A stretch of DNA of 64,000 nucleotides from Rotaria socialis (GCA_905331475.1 CAJNYU010000743.1:124001-188000), one strand, 5' to 3'. Shown: positions 1 through 14,428, numbered from the stretch's first letter. The notes: generated by a model from the sequence alone, not told the origin. Numbers and translations: made by a program.

Positions 1-1
1 T

Positions 2-121
2 GGAGAGGTTCCATCGGTTGATAACAATACAGGATTATTCGTTCTTGCACCGGTTTCGGTAGCCGATGGTGCTTGTACTAATAAACGAGCATTTGAACAA
101 CCCATCGTGCGGATCTATTAA
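2..121 (+). CDS. C-terminal coding fragment of a gene starting upstream of the window
   Basis: Open frame from base 2 gives 39 residues ending in a TAA at 119-121. The peptide has balanced, protein-like composition (a stretch GLFVLAPVSVADGACT followed by a basic/aromatic tail ending IVRIY), unlike the low-complexity frames that follow. It is probably the last exon of a gene running in from the left. I do not recognise the family. No intron boundary is visible inside it. An alternative is a chance open frame, but codon choice (GTT, CCA, GAT, ACA) resembles the confirmed genes of this window. Confidence 0.5.
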   Translation, partial: GEVPSVDNNTGLFVLAPVSVADGACTNKRAFEQPIVRIY

Positions 122-3100
122 TTCGTGCGTTTAGTAAAAATATGCCTTTATAATCCAAACCATACAGCGATGCGTGAACGCATCCAGCAAGTAATGAAAG
201 AAAAAGGTGGTAGCAGTGTTTATTGCGGCTGCTATTCTGTCTGCAATAACACCGAGAAGGAGAGAAAGAGAGAAGGAGCGCAAAAACTTCTTCGTCAAAC
301 GATGATAAAGAAAAGGCGAACAGAAAAAAAAAGAAATAACGAGAGAAGAAAAACAATTTTCAAATGTCAAAGTTGGCAGCAGCTGTGTAGTAGAAATGGA
401 ATCGTCTTCTTCTTCTCCTTCTTTTCCTTCTTTTGTCGTCGCAAAAAAGAGAGACAACTCATAAACGGCTAACTGATGGCAATAAAAAATAGAGGGAAAG
501 AAGACGCCAACGAACAAGCACTAGGAGAATTCTTTCTCTTTCATACATCACCATTTTTTTCAGACACTCGCACGCAACTCATTTTTTTTCTTTCTGGTTC
601 GTGTGACAAAAAAGTCCGTCTATTATCGCTATGCATTTAAGTTAAAAATAGCTGAGAGAAAAAAATAAAGGAAGCGAGGATTCTATGTCATCATTGGTTT
701 CCATGTTCATTGTTAGGCTAACGCTTTCTATTATAGCAAAAAAAGAAATTGACAATCGCAAAAAGAAAAATATTCATCATTCGTTAATTATCACAGATTC
801 GTTGAACGAGAAACTAAGGCACCTTTTTTTTTCTTTGCTTCTTCCTTGTTTTCACACTTTCTAGTAATGATGATGATGATGATGATGGCAATGTTTTACT
901 ATCAAATGTGCCAATTAGGTTATGCTGTCTGAATGGATAGCCAGAAACGCCGCCTTAGCCGAACGTATTTTTAATAACTCTCATACATCTAAGTATGCCG
1001 CCAGAAGGATGAGAAGAAATTAATTGTTCTTGTTATTTTTGCTATGCAAATGGAAAGGCAACATCTTTCTCTTCTTTTTTTGCTTTTTATAGTTTTTATA
1101 GTTTGCCAGCAAGGTCTATGCTATCTATTGATGGGACTTTAATGAACATCTGTGTATGCATATCGCAATCGAGCAAGAAAAACGACAAGTGTCTATGTTG
1201 TGACAAATGCACATAGGCATTTGTCCTTGTGCCAAATATAAACATAGAGCACCAAATGGATTTAGCGTTTTCGAAGTATATAATTGAATAAAACAAGTTT
1301 GCTATTTTCTCTTCCCTCAACATAGACCAAGATTGCGATTGATGACTGAAAATCTACTTTATATTTACATTTACATTCAGAATGAATTTTTTTAATGAAG
1401 TCTACAACCTTAATATATATTTACTTTAAACAATCATATTGATGATGCAATCTTTCAATAATACATAAAACAATTGACATTTCTCGTTTACCCCCCTCCC
1501 CCCCTCTCTCTCTCTCTCTCGCTCTTATTATTATAGCTAAGTGTACACACAATTGTAAACTTGCACGCAAGATGTAACTATCGATTATCTGAGAACAGCG
1601 ACTGTCATTCGATCAACCAAAAAAGAAAAAAATAGAAGTGTAGTATATATTCATATTTTTTCTCTTCTACTACGGAGGGCAAAACACAGACATGACGTCT
1701 GCTTATATTCACTGGCTTCATCAAATTTCAATTCATTTTTTGGACTGTCTGAACTATCTATCGATGATGTATGTGTGAGATTTATCCTTTCTATGCACAT
1801 TACGGAATTAAATTAGAATCTACACATGAAATGAAGAAAAGCATGTGGTGTTGGCTGTTAGGAAAGGTCACCCTAATGACCACCTGACCAATGCCTCCTG
1901 GATTTTGTTTTCTTTTTATTCTTACAATATTACAATAAATCACTTCAGGTTTATAAGTGTATGTGTGCTCTTGTAAATATTGCAAAAAAACAAGAGGAAT
2001 AACTAGAATTTCTCTTTAGCAATAAAATATGTATTTGATTTGTTGTTTCATGTCCTCGAAAAAAAAAGGTTCAAGAAGTAAGCTAAATACATTTATACTT
2101 CAGAATAAAGGATATTGACACTTCAATTTTGTGGATTTGAATGAATTTGCTTTTTATGTAAGCAAAAAGAAAACAAATGCATATCTTCAAATAGACTGGG
2201 ACAATAAATGCAGTATGAAGTGACAGTTCAGTTCTGTTAATTGTTAACAATTTTGCAAACGCTATTGTAGTTTTACCTTTAATAATTGTCTACTTGAATC
2301 AATAATTCGTATCTTTTGTTCTTTATCTATGTAAAGTTACACTAAAGCACAGATGTTACCTGTCTCCGCCTTCCTCCCCCTTCATCATCGAATTTCTTTC
2401 TTTTTTCTTTACAAAAAAAAAACTCCGCTAAGTACACTGATCGTATCATATTGACATTTAGAATAAACATCAACGGTGCCGATCAAATGCAAATATACCC
2501 CAAACGAAACACAAATATTCGCTATGACAAATAAAAGTGATTCAATAACACAAAAAAAAATGAATATTCTTTCGATTGATTATTTTCATTTCATACAGAG
2601 GCAAAAAAATACAGATGGCATTCAAAAATATATATTGACGTCTATTCGAATGACTACTTTTCAGAAAAAAAAAGAGGAAATTCTCATGAAAATTGATAAA
2701 AATACAAAGGAGAGTCGAAAGATTAGAAAATGCCCAAGATGATTGATAAGCTTGCTTACATACATATACAAAGAATTCGATTCATTTTCTTGGTATCATA
2801 TTTATACACAATTTAATATATATATATATGTTTTTTGAGTGCAATCGTCAAGTAAATAAACATTTCTTTAAGAAAACTTACAAACCCGCTATACTATTTG
2901 CACGAAATAAATCGAATATCGTCTTACTTTTTGCATTAGTTATAAAAGTATGTCGGCAACTTTTAGTCATAAATAAGAAAATAATATTTGACGATGATAT
3001 GAGAAGAAACCAATGCATTGGTGAGTACGAACAAATAGAAGACAGAGACAAATTGTCCATGGATATGTACGTGAATGAGAGATAGACATAAGACCAAAAG

Positions 3101-4192
3101 ATGAATGAATGTCATAGAAAATAGTAGCAGCTGTTACATAGTAATTCGGGGAGAAAAAAACGTATGCCTATACAAAGTATCAGTAGTAATATGATGTAAA
3201 TACTCTTTATATTTTTCTATTTTTGTCTATCTTTGAATCAATAGAAGTGATATACTTATTCATATTATTGTATTGTTCTGTTCTTGTAGGAAACACTTAA
3301 AACATTAGAGATCTGAATAAATCAATTGTACGGAGAAAATCTAACTCACTAGTAAAGTTCTTCTTACATAGTCAAATAAGATTTGTATTTATGAATAATT
3401 TCATGTATTATTTATATAATTAACTTTCTATCTCTTAGAACTCAGACAATATTTATGCCTTAATACATTCGTGCGTGCTTATTTATTGTTCAACTGAAAA
3501 CGATTACTTACGGGTATTCTTCTCGTATTAAGACGTTCTTTTGTTAATTTTGCTTGTCTATCGACAGATATTCAGAGTAAATAAATAGAATGATACGTTC
3601 GTCTTGTTCTTCTGAAACGAGTAAAAACAAAATATATCTTAGTAGAAAAATATCAAGAAATAAAATATATATAGATATTAATATGTTTCATAATTGATGA
3701 AACAATCGATAGAGGACACTACTCAATATTTTACTCGATATGTAGGTATATATGTAGATAAGCAAACGTATCTTTTAATACTAAAACTAAGCAGATAGAA
3801 ATGTATCGATAGAGTAGATTATGTATAGTCTTGAAACTTGGCTTAATCGTATACTATTCAAGCAGATCGAAGTGTCAGTTTTTGTATTCATTTTATGCGT
3901 AAAAAGCTAAAGAGTGAACTACTCAAATTCTTTTTCATGTAAATTTCCATAATAAATATTTAAAAAAGTACCAAACTTTTACGCATTTTTCAAAGCAAAA
4001 CAAATCTCAAGTGTTTTCTAGAAAAATTCTTATACAATCCATCAGAAAAGAAGAAAAAGAAAAAAATAATAGCTTAAACAATCAACAAAACTTCAAATAG
4101 ACAAAAAGCAGATGAACAGTTTCTTCTCTTTGCGTATGAAGTTAGTAACACAACAGCAATAGATGCCCCTCTTTTTGAGTAGATATTTCTCA
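122..4192. other. Non-coding stretch with simple repeats
   Basis: No frame here looks like a protein; the longer open frames are low-complexity Lys/Phe/Ser runs made by A- and T-rich tracts. Visible are CT/TC-rich tracts (400-430, 530-590), a GAT trinucleotide run near 866-888, a C-run followed by a CT dinucleotide run at 1492-1521, and many poly-A/T tracts. The first few hundred bases may be 3' UTR of the gene ending at 121. Confidence 0.6.
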
Positions 4193-4519
4193 CATTCTTA
4201 CCGTGTGCACGATTTACTTGACGTTGATTGTTTTCGATCTTAATTGGATTTTTCAGCGAAAATATTTTATTTTCGTTGCAAGCGACTTAGTTGACGTTGA
4301 TTAAATAAAAATGGATTCCAATTAGTCTATTTTTTCTATGAGGATTTACTTTCCGTTGATTGCTTAGACGTAAAGAAATGCGCAATTATTGCGACAGTCA
4401 ATGTATTCTTAGAACAAAAAAACCAACAAATATATATATAGTAAGAAACAAAAGAGCAATGAGAAATAGCTGTTTAACTTTAGATGAACGTTGAAAATAT
4501 CTCAGTCCGACCGCTTTGA

Positions 4520-4750
4520 GGAACGATGGAATATCAGTACGATCTTCATCATAACGTTCCCACAATTTCATTAAACATTCATCTGTTACAACTTCATTTT
4601 TTCGACGTTATTGAGTTGGAGCGCCCATATCATCTTGTATTCTTGCAATCAATGCTAACGCTTGCTCCTTTTTCAGTAAGTCAATGGCTATGAAAATGTT
4701 TGGATGTGGAGAATTTACATGTTCTATTATGTTCACAACCATTTTAGTCA
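4520..4750 (-). pseudogene. Remnant of a MULE transposase C-terminus
   Basis: Reading the minus strand leftwards from about 4750 gives VVNIIEHVNSPHPNIFIAI followed by DLLKKEQALALIARIQDD, then a TAA at 4608-4610. The reading resumes in the same frame with a peptide containing KLWERYDEDRTDIPSF. The HP-x-I...FI..LKKEQ pattern is the conserved tail of MULE-type transposases, after the EGWH motif. Upstream of 4750 the frame is broken, and no DDE residues can be found. It sits between the inverted arms of the element at 4203-5722 and is dead. Confidence 0.5.
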
Positions 4751-5030
4751 CCAAATTAATGAGCACTACTCATTTATAACTGAAAATTCAATTTATCGTT
4801 CATTTATTGATGAATATTCTTTCCAATTAGAAATTATTTCGAATTTGTTCTTACGACACATTGATAATGCACCTTCTTATTTCTGTACGTTTAAGCAATC
4901 AACGGAAAGTAAATCCTCATAGAAACAATAGACTAATTGGAATCCATTTTTATTTAATTAACGTCAAGTAAATCGTCTGCAACGAAAATAAAATTTTTTC
5001 GCTAAGAAAACCAATTAAGATCGAAAAACA

Positions 5031-5674
5031 GTGGGTAGCAATATTTTTGATCCCCAAAAAAATGACTATTGATCACCAAAATGTGTTAGTTGCGAAATGA
5101 TCACCAAAAAAATGTACAAATGATCCCCAATCTATTTTGTTGTGAAATGATCACAAAAAAATATATTCGATCACCGAATTTATTATCAATACAATAAGAG
5201 ATAGAATAATAAATAACAACTATAGTTACACAAAATACAATAAACAATGAAAACAGAAAATCTGTTCTACCAAAATCATGGTAACCATGCTGTTCGAACT
5301 TTTTTTGTACTTGACATTTTTAGTTTTCTGCATTGTTATGATAGAGCATTTTGTGTAACTATTCCCAGTTAATGAGATCATTTTGATTCAATTATGATTA
5401 TTGTTTAATTATGTCTTATCNCAATTTAGTGACAAGGGATTATCTTGATGAGATCTATGTCTTATAGAGAAAAAAAAGTGAATATACCTTTTCACTTTTT
5501 GAAGTACACATAACACTCGGATTTAAATCCGAGGTTTTCGCATTTATTTGGTGATCATTTCACAATAAAATAGGTTGGGGATCATTCTTACATTTTTTTT
5601 TGGTGATCATTTCGCAACTAACATATTTTGGTGATCAATAGTCATGTTTTTGGGGATCAAAAGTCTATTTACCC
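5031..5674. mobile_element. Non-autonomous inverted-repeat element nested in the MULE
   Basis: Terminal inverted repeats of roughly 125 bp: the left arm from 5031 reads GTGGGTAGCAATATTTTTGA and is rich in the motif GATCMCCAAAA; the right arm is its inverse and ends TTTACCC at 5674. The flanks show the same 7 bases, AAAAACA (5024-5030 and 5675-5681). Comparison with the other arm of the outer element shows that this is where the outer sequence is interrupted. The interior has no coding frame and one unresolved base (N at 5421). Superfamily is uncertain; a 7-8 bp duplication would suit a hAT-like element. Confidence 0.65.
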
Positions 5675-5732
5675 AAAAACAATCAACGCCGAGTAAGGCC
5701 GTGCCAAGTAAACCGTGTAAACCATTCTTACC

Positions 5733-8700
5733 TTATGTATTATAATAAAACAGTCTTTTTAACGCAGTTGTGTAAAATTGTACAGAATATTTTGACTAGA
5801 ACACGTTTTTGTTTGTATTATGTTCTAGTTTTGTTTGTTCTGTGCGCGATTCACACACGTAATTGATTGATTGAAATAAAGAGAAGAAATATTTAACACA
5901 GGTTTTAATATAAGATATTCATATAGAATCAAGGTCGTTGGGTATACACCTTGAGATAGATAAAATAGAATGACTCTATTCAATGTAACAAAATGATAAA
6001 TTTTATAAAGTGAAGAAATAAACAAAGAACAAGACTGAACGATCGATTGATTGAGTTTTTAATAACTGTTGTTGAATTTAACAGGAAAAGTGAAGAGCCA
6101 AGAAAATGATTTTTTGAGAAAATAAATCTACACGTCAAATCGAGGCTAGAAAAAAAGAAAGAAAGAAAAGATAATTAATGTAAGTTTGATTCTGTTGATT
6201 AAATCTAAATAATAAATAGATAATTCATTTTTTAAACACATCAACACAAAATATAAATCAAACAGGTACAAAAAAAATCAACGTTTGAAGTCTTCAAATT
6301 TTCTTTTTTAAAATAAAAGAAATTAGAAACAAGGAAAGAAAGAAAGAAAAAACTCGCAGGCAATATTACTCTTTCACTAGTGATTGTCTGAACATTCCTA
6401 CGTCGTTCGTAGCATAATGAATGCCACTTCCGAAACTTATTGATCTCGTTCACTTATCTTTATTTTTTCTTTCGTGTTCCCAAAACTATTATGCACACCA
6501 GGTCCTTCGTACGTGTATAGTATACAAACACACACTCATATATATATATATATATATATCCGTGTACCAAACGATAACAAAAGGCGATGATAGAAAGATA
6601 AAGAAAAACATTAATATCGAAATGACATCAAGCATTGTAGCCAATTTACATCAACGTGATGTTAATATCAATACTATTGAGAAGAGAACAGTATCGAATA
6701 CAGACAAGGATTTTACACACACACACACACACACACACAAAGACACTAGAAGGACGTGTGTATATGGAAAGAAGAAGACAAATAATTTCTTCCAAGATTA
6801 TGTTAACATATTTAGTCATGTTCATTTGCTTTAGTGCAAACAAAAAGAAAACTTTTGAAATTCTAATAATATGAGGTGGATTTTTTTTATGTTCAAAGAA
6901 TCACAAAGAAATAGTTGAAAAACTAACTTGTTTCATTACAGAAATGATTCATGTACAGTCATCTTCAATTACTTACTCTAGGGAGATATTGTCTTAATGC
7001 TATGAAGATACAATGCACTTTTTGATCGTTTCTATATCCTATGGGAGCAAGTTGTCATGCGCCCTCATAATCTAACCTTCGCACTTATTTGAACCACCCG
7101 GTTTCTCATTGTCATTTCTTATCTTCAGCGTGTCACCACTTAGATCATCTATAGAAGCATATGAATCTTTCGTTGATGAGAAAGTGTATGGGCTAAATAG
7201 TTACACAACACAATTAAATGCTTACCTTGACTTGATGTCATACAAAAAAAAGCTGTCTTACTCTTCTGATTTATCGTACGTTACCATCTTAATCCTATCT
7301 ACACATGTATCACTGATGGTGATCCGATGGTATTGATTGCATTTATCGATATAAAAATATTATCTCGATAAACATAGAAAAAGATTTCAACAAATTAACT
7401 TAACTCTCAGATAGAGAAACATAAAACGTTATGAATATAATAATTACTTTTACTAGATCGGTCTAATCAATCATGAGTAAATCAATCAACTATAGCTATA
7501 ATGCTATATCATTCTTATTGATCACTAAATCAAAGATTTTGATATTTAAAAATTTTTTTTTTATCAACATCAAATCGTGACAGCTATTCTTTAGACCTCT
7601 ATTTTCTTCTACGCTTACCTTTACCTCACGCAACAGAGTCACAATTACAATAGCCTTGATGCCTTTCTCGCTTCTACTTTTTTATGCTTCTTCTTTTTTC
7701 TTCTCTTTTTTTTGTTCCCATTTGGCGAGACAACAAAATCAATTAGATTGACTATAAACGAGAATATGTGTGCGAATCGAGCAGAATTTTCTTTTCTATT
7801 TCGCTACTACTGCTTGCTATACTTTTTTTTCTCGGTATTTTTCTTCCGCTTTTCAATTCTCTTTGCTAACTGATTGTATATGAAAGACTTTCATCCATAT
7901 AGGCAGGCCAACAGATAATACTCCAGGCAGCGATTTATCAATTTATGAGATGAAATATAGAAATGAAATGCGACACGATCCGTGCATTGTTGTCTCAAAG
8001 TCATCAACAAACGATAACAGTAATATTTATATAAATGCATATTTCGGTCTATTTTACACTTAAACTTTGTATTCTAACGATGAAAATCGTAACTTGAGAA
8101 TGTTTTCTTTTTATTTTCTTTTACGTTAACGAAGTCTTCTTACAATATGTTTTTAATAGAAACAAAACGTATAGTGATACATATATATGTATCATATTCT
8201 ATAATAAAAATTTTATACTGACTGAATGAAATAAACTCATTTTAAACTAGTAATTAGTCATTTTATCTTAAATAAATTTACCTATACAAGTATATATCAA
8301 TACTTTGACACTCATTTTTTCAAGAATATCATGCAATTGTAGCGCCTATTTTCGTTATGGTATAAAAAACTTTTACTCTGGCTTGCTTTTTTTAATTTAT
8401 GTAGAAGCACATTAAAGGATATACCCAATTTAATCTATCTGTCATAATATTATAATGTGAATGAAAGTTTAAATCATTGTTTTTCTTATAATTAAATATC
8501 TGAATTGCTCTTTACAGTCAAGAAGGACAATCTCATCTATATGCATTTGTATTTAATAGCAATCGAAAGAAGACAGGATTAATTCAAAGATTTTATTAAA
8601 AGAAAAAAGTGAGAGAGAGCAAATAGCGAGTACCTTAGAGAAAATGAGAAGAACAAAACGGATGAATTTCTTCGTCTTCTTTTCTTATTTATCAAATTTT

Positions 8701-11700
8701 CTGATACTAAAATACTTCATAACACCGATCTTCTTTGTTTTTAACCTTCTCTAACTATGTTAATTTTTTCTGTTCTTCAACTTAACATTCTTTCTTCATA
8801 ATCATTATCATCTTGTTTCTCTATTTCTCCACATGCTTGTTGTGATAATCCGATATGAAATTATTTCTGCTCCGCTCACTTTTCCAATCTTTTTTCTATC
8901 TTAGTTTGTATAGGCATCGGCTTGTGACTGGAGAAAAAGGAAGAAAAAAAGGAAAAGAACTTCTTTACTTACCTTGATATATATCCAAAACAAATCATAC
9001 CGAAAGTCATACCTATGGGAAAAGCTCCTTTTTATCAGCGATAAGTATGCGAACGAGGGAGCTGAGCCATGATTGTGTTTTTTATTTGTTTCTCAATAGC
9101 TACTATTTATTATTATCGAAATAAAAAACAACAGAAGTTGAAGTAACTGCTTTTCAGAGATCGAATTTACTATTAGAAATAGAGAAATTAAAACGAATCT
9201 ATATTTGATGAATTGTATCAATGGTGAGTGCTGTCATATTGATTCCATAGTATGGTTTCACTCATACATGTTTATCAATATCACAATGAATTTGATGAAG
9301 ATTGCCGATAACTAGCTAGGCTCACGCTAAGTTCTATTATATCATAATGTCAATAAGCCGTTTTCAAAGAATACGTGTCTTATTATGTCTAATCTGATCT
9401 ATGCTTATTCTTGGATGGAATATATGGGTACAAAAAATAATAATAATCAAGAATGTTTATTACAAACAAAATGAAAACCATTTAGGATTCTCTCTTTTTC
9501 TTACTCTGATGATGATGAGCATGATCTCAACATCGGTGACCGGTTAGTTGGCTGTCTTATTCTTTTACCTTTTCTTTTTTACGTGTCTCTAACGAAGCTC
9601 AAGTAAAAAGTGAGAAAGAAAAAAAAGAGAAAAGCTTTAAGAACGGTTGTCGCAAGACGGCGAGTGCACAGTTCCAGAAGAAAACGAAGAAAAAGAAAGA
9701 AAAAAAGCGGTGGTTTTCAAATTAGTTGTAGCGATGGAAAGAAAAATGAATATTCGCTTCAGAAGAGAAACAGGAAGTGAAGTGTTAGTAGAATTTCTCA
9801 TCGGAAGTCTTTCTCTTTCTTTTCTTCTTTTTTTTTCTTTTTATAAAGATTATTATAGAGAAAGATAAAAAAAATAATTCCACGAGTCCTGTTTATCTAA
9901 TATTCATGCACAAGTTTGTTCGATGAAATGAAACAGATTTTGTTTTTAATTGAGCATTTAATAGATATTCTATTCTTACTTTTGAGAAATTGAATACTTC
10001 AATGATTGTAATTTGATTCGTATGTAATGATTGGAAAACTGGTTATGTTGATCATAATTGATTTGATCAGACATATGAAGATCATCATATACATTATTTT
10101 TGTCAGAATGATAGTTGTCTATTTTAGGAGATTATTTAAGTAATTAATCGAATGAAATAGATATGACAGATCTATCAATATAATATCGATGTGTAAAAAG
10201 GGCCTGTCACCACCGTGGACGAATAGATCACAGATGAAAAACTGTTCCAGATATTTCGAGGATATCCTTTTTCTATTAAAATTTTCAACAAATCCTTTAT
10301 TCTTATTCATAAATCGATGATTAAAAGAAGTAGACATTTAGATTTATTGCAAACCAGATGAAAGATCTTAATATAAAAAAAACATAGCATCGTCCTTCAA
10401 TAGATCAGCAAATTATTTCCAGTTGTTTACACGTCCAGGTAATACGTAACTGATAAATAGATACAAGATGTTCTTTTCTCCAATATTCTAGCTCTAAAAT
10501 ATATTCATCATCATCATTTAAAAGAAGCCATCAAAGATATAATAATTTGCTTACAAACTATATCTGTTTCTTATTCTATAATAGGTAAACAAACAAACAT
10601 ATCATAATTAGATTTTCATTCATCCTTTCACATTATTTAGATTAATTTTTTTTGAGGAGTTAGATTCAATATTTGAAAATTAATTTAATGATTATTAAAT
10701 ACTATCTAGCGTGTTTAATTCCTACTTCAACATGCTTAGATTTTTCTCAATGTCTAATCTGTGGGAGATGCCAAAATATTTGTTCGAAAACTTTCTCAAT
10801 TAACATTAATTGAGCTACTTTAGAATGATCATCTTCAATAAGTTAATACAGTCCGATTTAATCTTATGTATTACTTGAATACATTGAAGTATTTTATAAC
10901 CAATGATAGCAAATAATATACTTGAATATTTATGATCAGCTACTAAAAATAATGGCAAATAATTTCCATTAAAAATACCTTCAGGTTGATTATAAAATAT
11001 TGTGAAATGAATTCAATCACTTATGGTAAACAAATGTCTAGTAATACTACGTACTATTTCATTTCGAAATAATGTTGTTACACTGAACATAAAAGAACGT
11101 CAACCAAAAGAAAACTTGTATTCGATCAATACTCGTACAAGGTTATTCAATCTTTTTCACGCTAAAGAATTTAAATCAACACTAGTTTAAAAATTATGCT
11201 AAAATAATAAATAATATTCAGATTCCAATAACAACAAGCTTCTATTTATGGTATTCAAACAAACTAGTCCAACAAAAAAATATAAAATGGTTCACAAAAA
11301 TTATTCTTTCAAATTTCTAAACTCAACTATCAGCATTAATTTGACCTTATAAAAGTAGCGTCTGTGAGTATAACTTCATATAACGATATTTTAATACAAA
11401 AATAATAGTTTGCTATTATAAATCTATCAATTAATAAACATAAATTTGATTATTGTTTTCAATATTTTATTTTGATGTTTATTACAATAAGTAATACTGT
11501 TAAATATTTTGTATCTCAACTATTAACATGATAAACAAATGATTTCATTTCAACTGTGGATTCAAAGCAGTTTGTTCTTTCAAAGATTTTGAATTATCAA
11601 AATAAAACTTTTATAACCTAGATGCAAAGAAAAATATTTGAAGAATTTATGTCAATACAATGAATCGATTGTTATTCGATGCTCTAATCGTTGAATCGCA

Positions 11701-14331
11701 TACATAATAAAATACGTCATTCAAGTTATACGATGCAGTTTTCTTTATCTATAAGCAAAACAAAGCTTTCTTAATATGAAAAATATCTTATGTCCTTGTT
11801 TAATCAAAGATAAAGAATGACGGATTCACAACCTGGAGAATATTTTTTTTTCTCAAAAATTTGCATGAAGCATTATCTTTTCTTTTTTTTAATGATCTAA
11901 GAATATTTAATGCTTGTGTGTAAAGAGGAATGAATAAAAATCCTAGAGGAGAATATCTAACAAAAATCTCCGGGGGCTTTTAAATAGAATATGGTGTTAT
12001 TACCATTCTTACTCTAGCTGCCATACATAGCAAAAAGAAATAACAGATCGTTAATCAAATGTATCTAATTGAAATTCGAATAGCATAACTAATTGTCAAG
12101 TTTTTTTTTCTTTCTATCTCTATTTTTAATAATAGACTTATGGTAGAACTGTAAGTACAATAGAATTAATATAAATCATAAATGTATAGAAATCATTTTT
12201 GTTAAAATCAAGAATGACCTTTATTTGTCATCAATGTGTTAAACGGTCAGATAGTTTATTGTTTCCATTGATCGAAGAATAAAGGAAGCGAATGTAATTG
12301 ATAAACGTAATACATTTTTACCGTTCTTTATTGAAACAATTAGAATAATGAAAGGACTCGCTATAGAAAAAAAGATTATTGTTCGACATCATTTTTTTAC
12401 ACATATTCAATTAGACTAGTATTTGATTTGATTGATCAGTCTCAGTAGCAACTATTTATTTATTTATATGAAATCAAGATAAAAAAACATTATTTTTTCA
12501 AATTAAGTGACAATAAAAAAAAGCAATTGAATAGTAAATAGATTAAATCAGTTTTTCATTCATTGATATTCCCTTTTTCTTAGTTTGACACATCGAAAGT
12601 AAAAGAAAATTTCTACTATCATCGTCCTTGTTAGCATTTATCAAATTATTTCTTATTGTTACGTAAAGATTATTATGAATAATAACAATGAGAAGATTGT
12701 GGCAAAATGATTTCGATCAAGAAAGAAAACAGTTGTGTATCGATATCTTATTATAGAAATCTAATTTTTGTATAATGCTCTCAATTGGTTTAAACGCGGA
12801 TATCAATGTTAAGACAAAAAACTACAATAAAAGTAGAGATCATCAAAAATTTCCGAATCAACAACTCCGAAAAATTAATTGACAGTAGAGACGATGGATG
12901 CCAGATGTAAACAGCAATTAATTACTAACGAAAAGTCGTTCTTCGAAGCCATTAAAATAACGCATCGTTTAATTGACTGAATAGATCAGATGGAAAAAAA
13001 CAAACAAGGTACATAGTTCTCATACAAGAAATCATGATTATATTTCTATTCAAATATTTTTAATAATTATCCATACACATTGAAACATAATGTGTAACTT
13101 TTCTTAAGTTATAATTCATTAAAAATGATCACCATGCATTTATCTAGTATCTCTAAGTCGAAATCTTCAACAATGGTACTAATTATCGTATTATCAAGTA
13201 TATTTTAGTTACCATGTTAGTAATTTCTTTTGTTTTGTCTCAGATAGACGTCATAATCAAAGCTAAATGTTTCGATATTCTTCAAGTTTAAAGCAGCACT
13301 TTCATTTCAAATATAGAGAAAGCGATTTTAATTTTCTTTTATTCTACTTCGATAGAGTTTATTTAAAAAAAATTATTTTAATTCTCTTAGAGGTGTGCAA
13401 CTTCGTTAAACATGCAAACAGAAAGTAACCAGACAATTATTATCACTGACTAAACAAGGAAACAAAGCGAATAAACATCTACACAGAATAGAAGCCCACC
13501 CTCTGGGTTAGATTTCTCCGTTGAGAATCAAGATTTACTTCATGAAAAATGAACTAAAACCGATGAAAAATGACAGGATAAACATTTCTCTATCAAATAA
13601 CGCAAAAGCTGGCATCAGGACATGCATTGTTACAAAATTATAGCTTGTGGAACACAGACACCACCCATGGGCTTCTATTCTGTAGGGGGGTTTATGAGCA
13701 ATTCTATATGGTACAAAACATTTTAGTTCGTCATCAATAAGATCTTGGTATGGTGAAAACATATGAAAAAAAAGTCTGTATTATTAGAGGATTATTTTAA
13801 TAAAATGAATACAGCAACATAGCAATATGATTTAGTTATCATTATCTGTTCAACAAATGATTTATGTTCTCATTGAAAGTTGTGTATGTTTTCTGGTCAT
13901 AAAATGATGTTGAATCCAAAATGAATCGATAAAACAAAGAATTCAATTATTCGCATTTTGTTTATTAAATAAGACCAAAACTTGAAATAAAATATGACAC
14001 ATTAGCTATTTAAAATGAACTACTATGTTGTCGTATTAGTGCATGGTATGTCCATGGAGAAATCGAAAAAGAAATTCAAATGCTTCTATCTAGAGACATT
14101 CATTCGAACAATCTAGCGATTATGATACTCATTTATTCGTATGTAACCCAAGTTATTTTTCATCATATTATATTGATTGCGTAAGCTATTTTTCATGTTC
14201 GTTTTCTTTCGAAAAGATTCATGAGAGTAGAAAACGAGCTAATTTCATTGGATAATAAAGGAAATGTCTCGCGACTATTACATCGTTACGCTTCAAGGTT
14301 TCCTTCTCTTTTTCTTTTTTCTCTACCTATC
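5733..14331. other. Long stretch without a recognisable gene
   Basis: About 8.6 kb of AT-rich sequence with no convincing coding frame on either strand. Simple repeats include a TA run (6539-6560), a CA run (6715-6739) and many A/T tracts. Short open frames at 6421-6834, 9647-9868, 10119-10337 and 13535-13762 have low complexity or no recognisable family. A distal enhancer region, very long UTR or widely spaced small exons cannot be excluded by eye. Confidence 0.5.
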
Positions 14332-14333
14332 AG
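14332..14333 (+). promoter_or_regulatory. Splice acceptor (cis or trans) ahead of the repeat-protein gene
   Basis: A tract of almost only C and T (14299-14330) ends in TATCAG, about 95 nt before the start codon at 14429. It looks like a 3' splice site for a 5' UTR intron or for a spliced leader. Confidence 0.5.
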
Positions 14334-14428
14334 GTATATATGCATAGTCATATATTGCATAAAAACAAGTTCTACTTATTAGTTACAATCGCAAAACAAA
14401 ACATTCAAAAGCATAATTAACAAAAACG

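Larger units (their letters stand above)
4203..5722. mobile_element. Mutator-like (MULE) element with 10-bp target duplication, interrupted by a second element
   Basis: Both ends are flanked by the same 10 bases, CATTCTTACC (4193-4202 and 5723-5732). The termini are inverted copies: left GTGTGCACGATTTACTTG, right end reverse-complemented GTTTACACGGTTTACTTG. The inverted match continues for about 170 bp (4203-4375 against 4890-5030 plus 5682-5722). Long terminal inverted repeats plus a 9-11 bp target duplication are typical of Mutator-like elements. The interior carries a decayed transposase tail on the minus strand. The right arm is broken by another element at 5031-5674, so the original length was about 870 bp. 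Confidence 0.75.

Noticed and set aside
78-517. Overlapping open frames on both strands
   Set aside because: Low-complexity Phe/Ser/Lys/Arg peptides from purine/pyrimidine-rich tracts; no domain and no consistent frame.
6421-6874. 137- and 72-residue plus-strand frames
   Set aside because: They run through TA and CA dinucleotide repeats (THTHTH, IYIYIY); simple-sequence artefacts.
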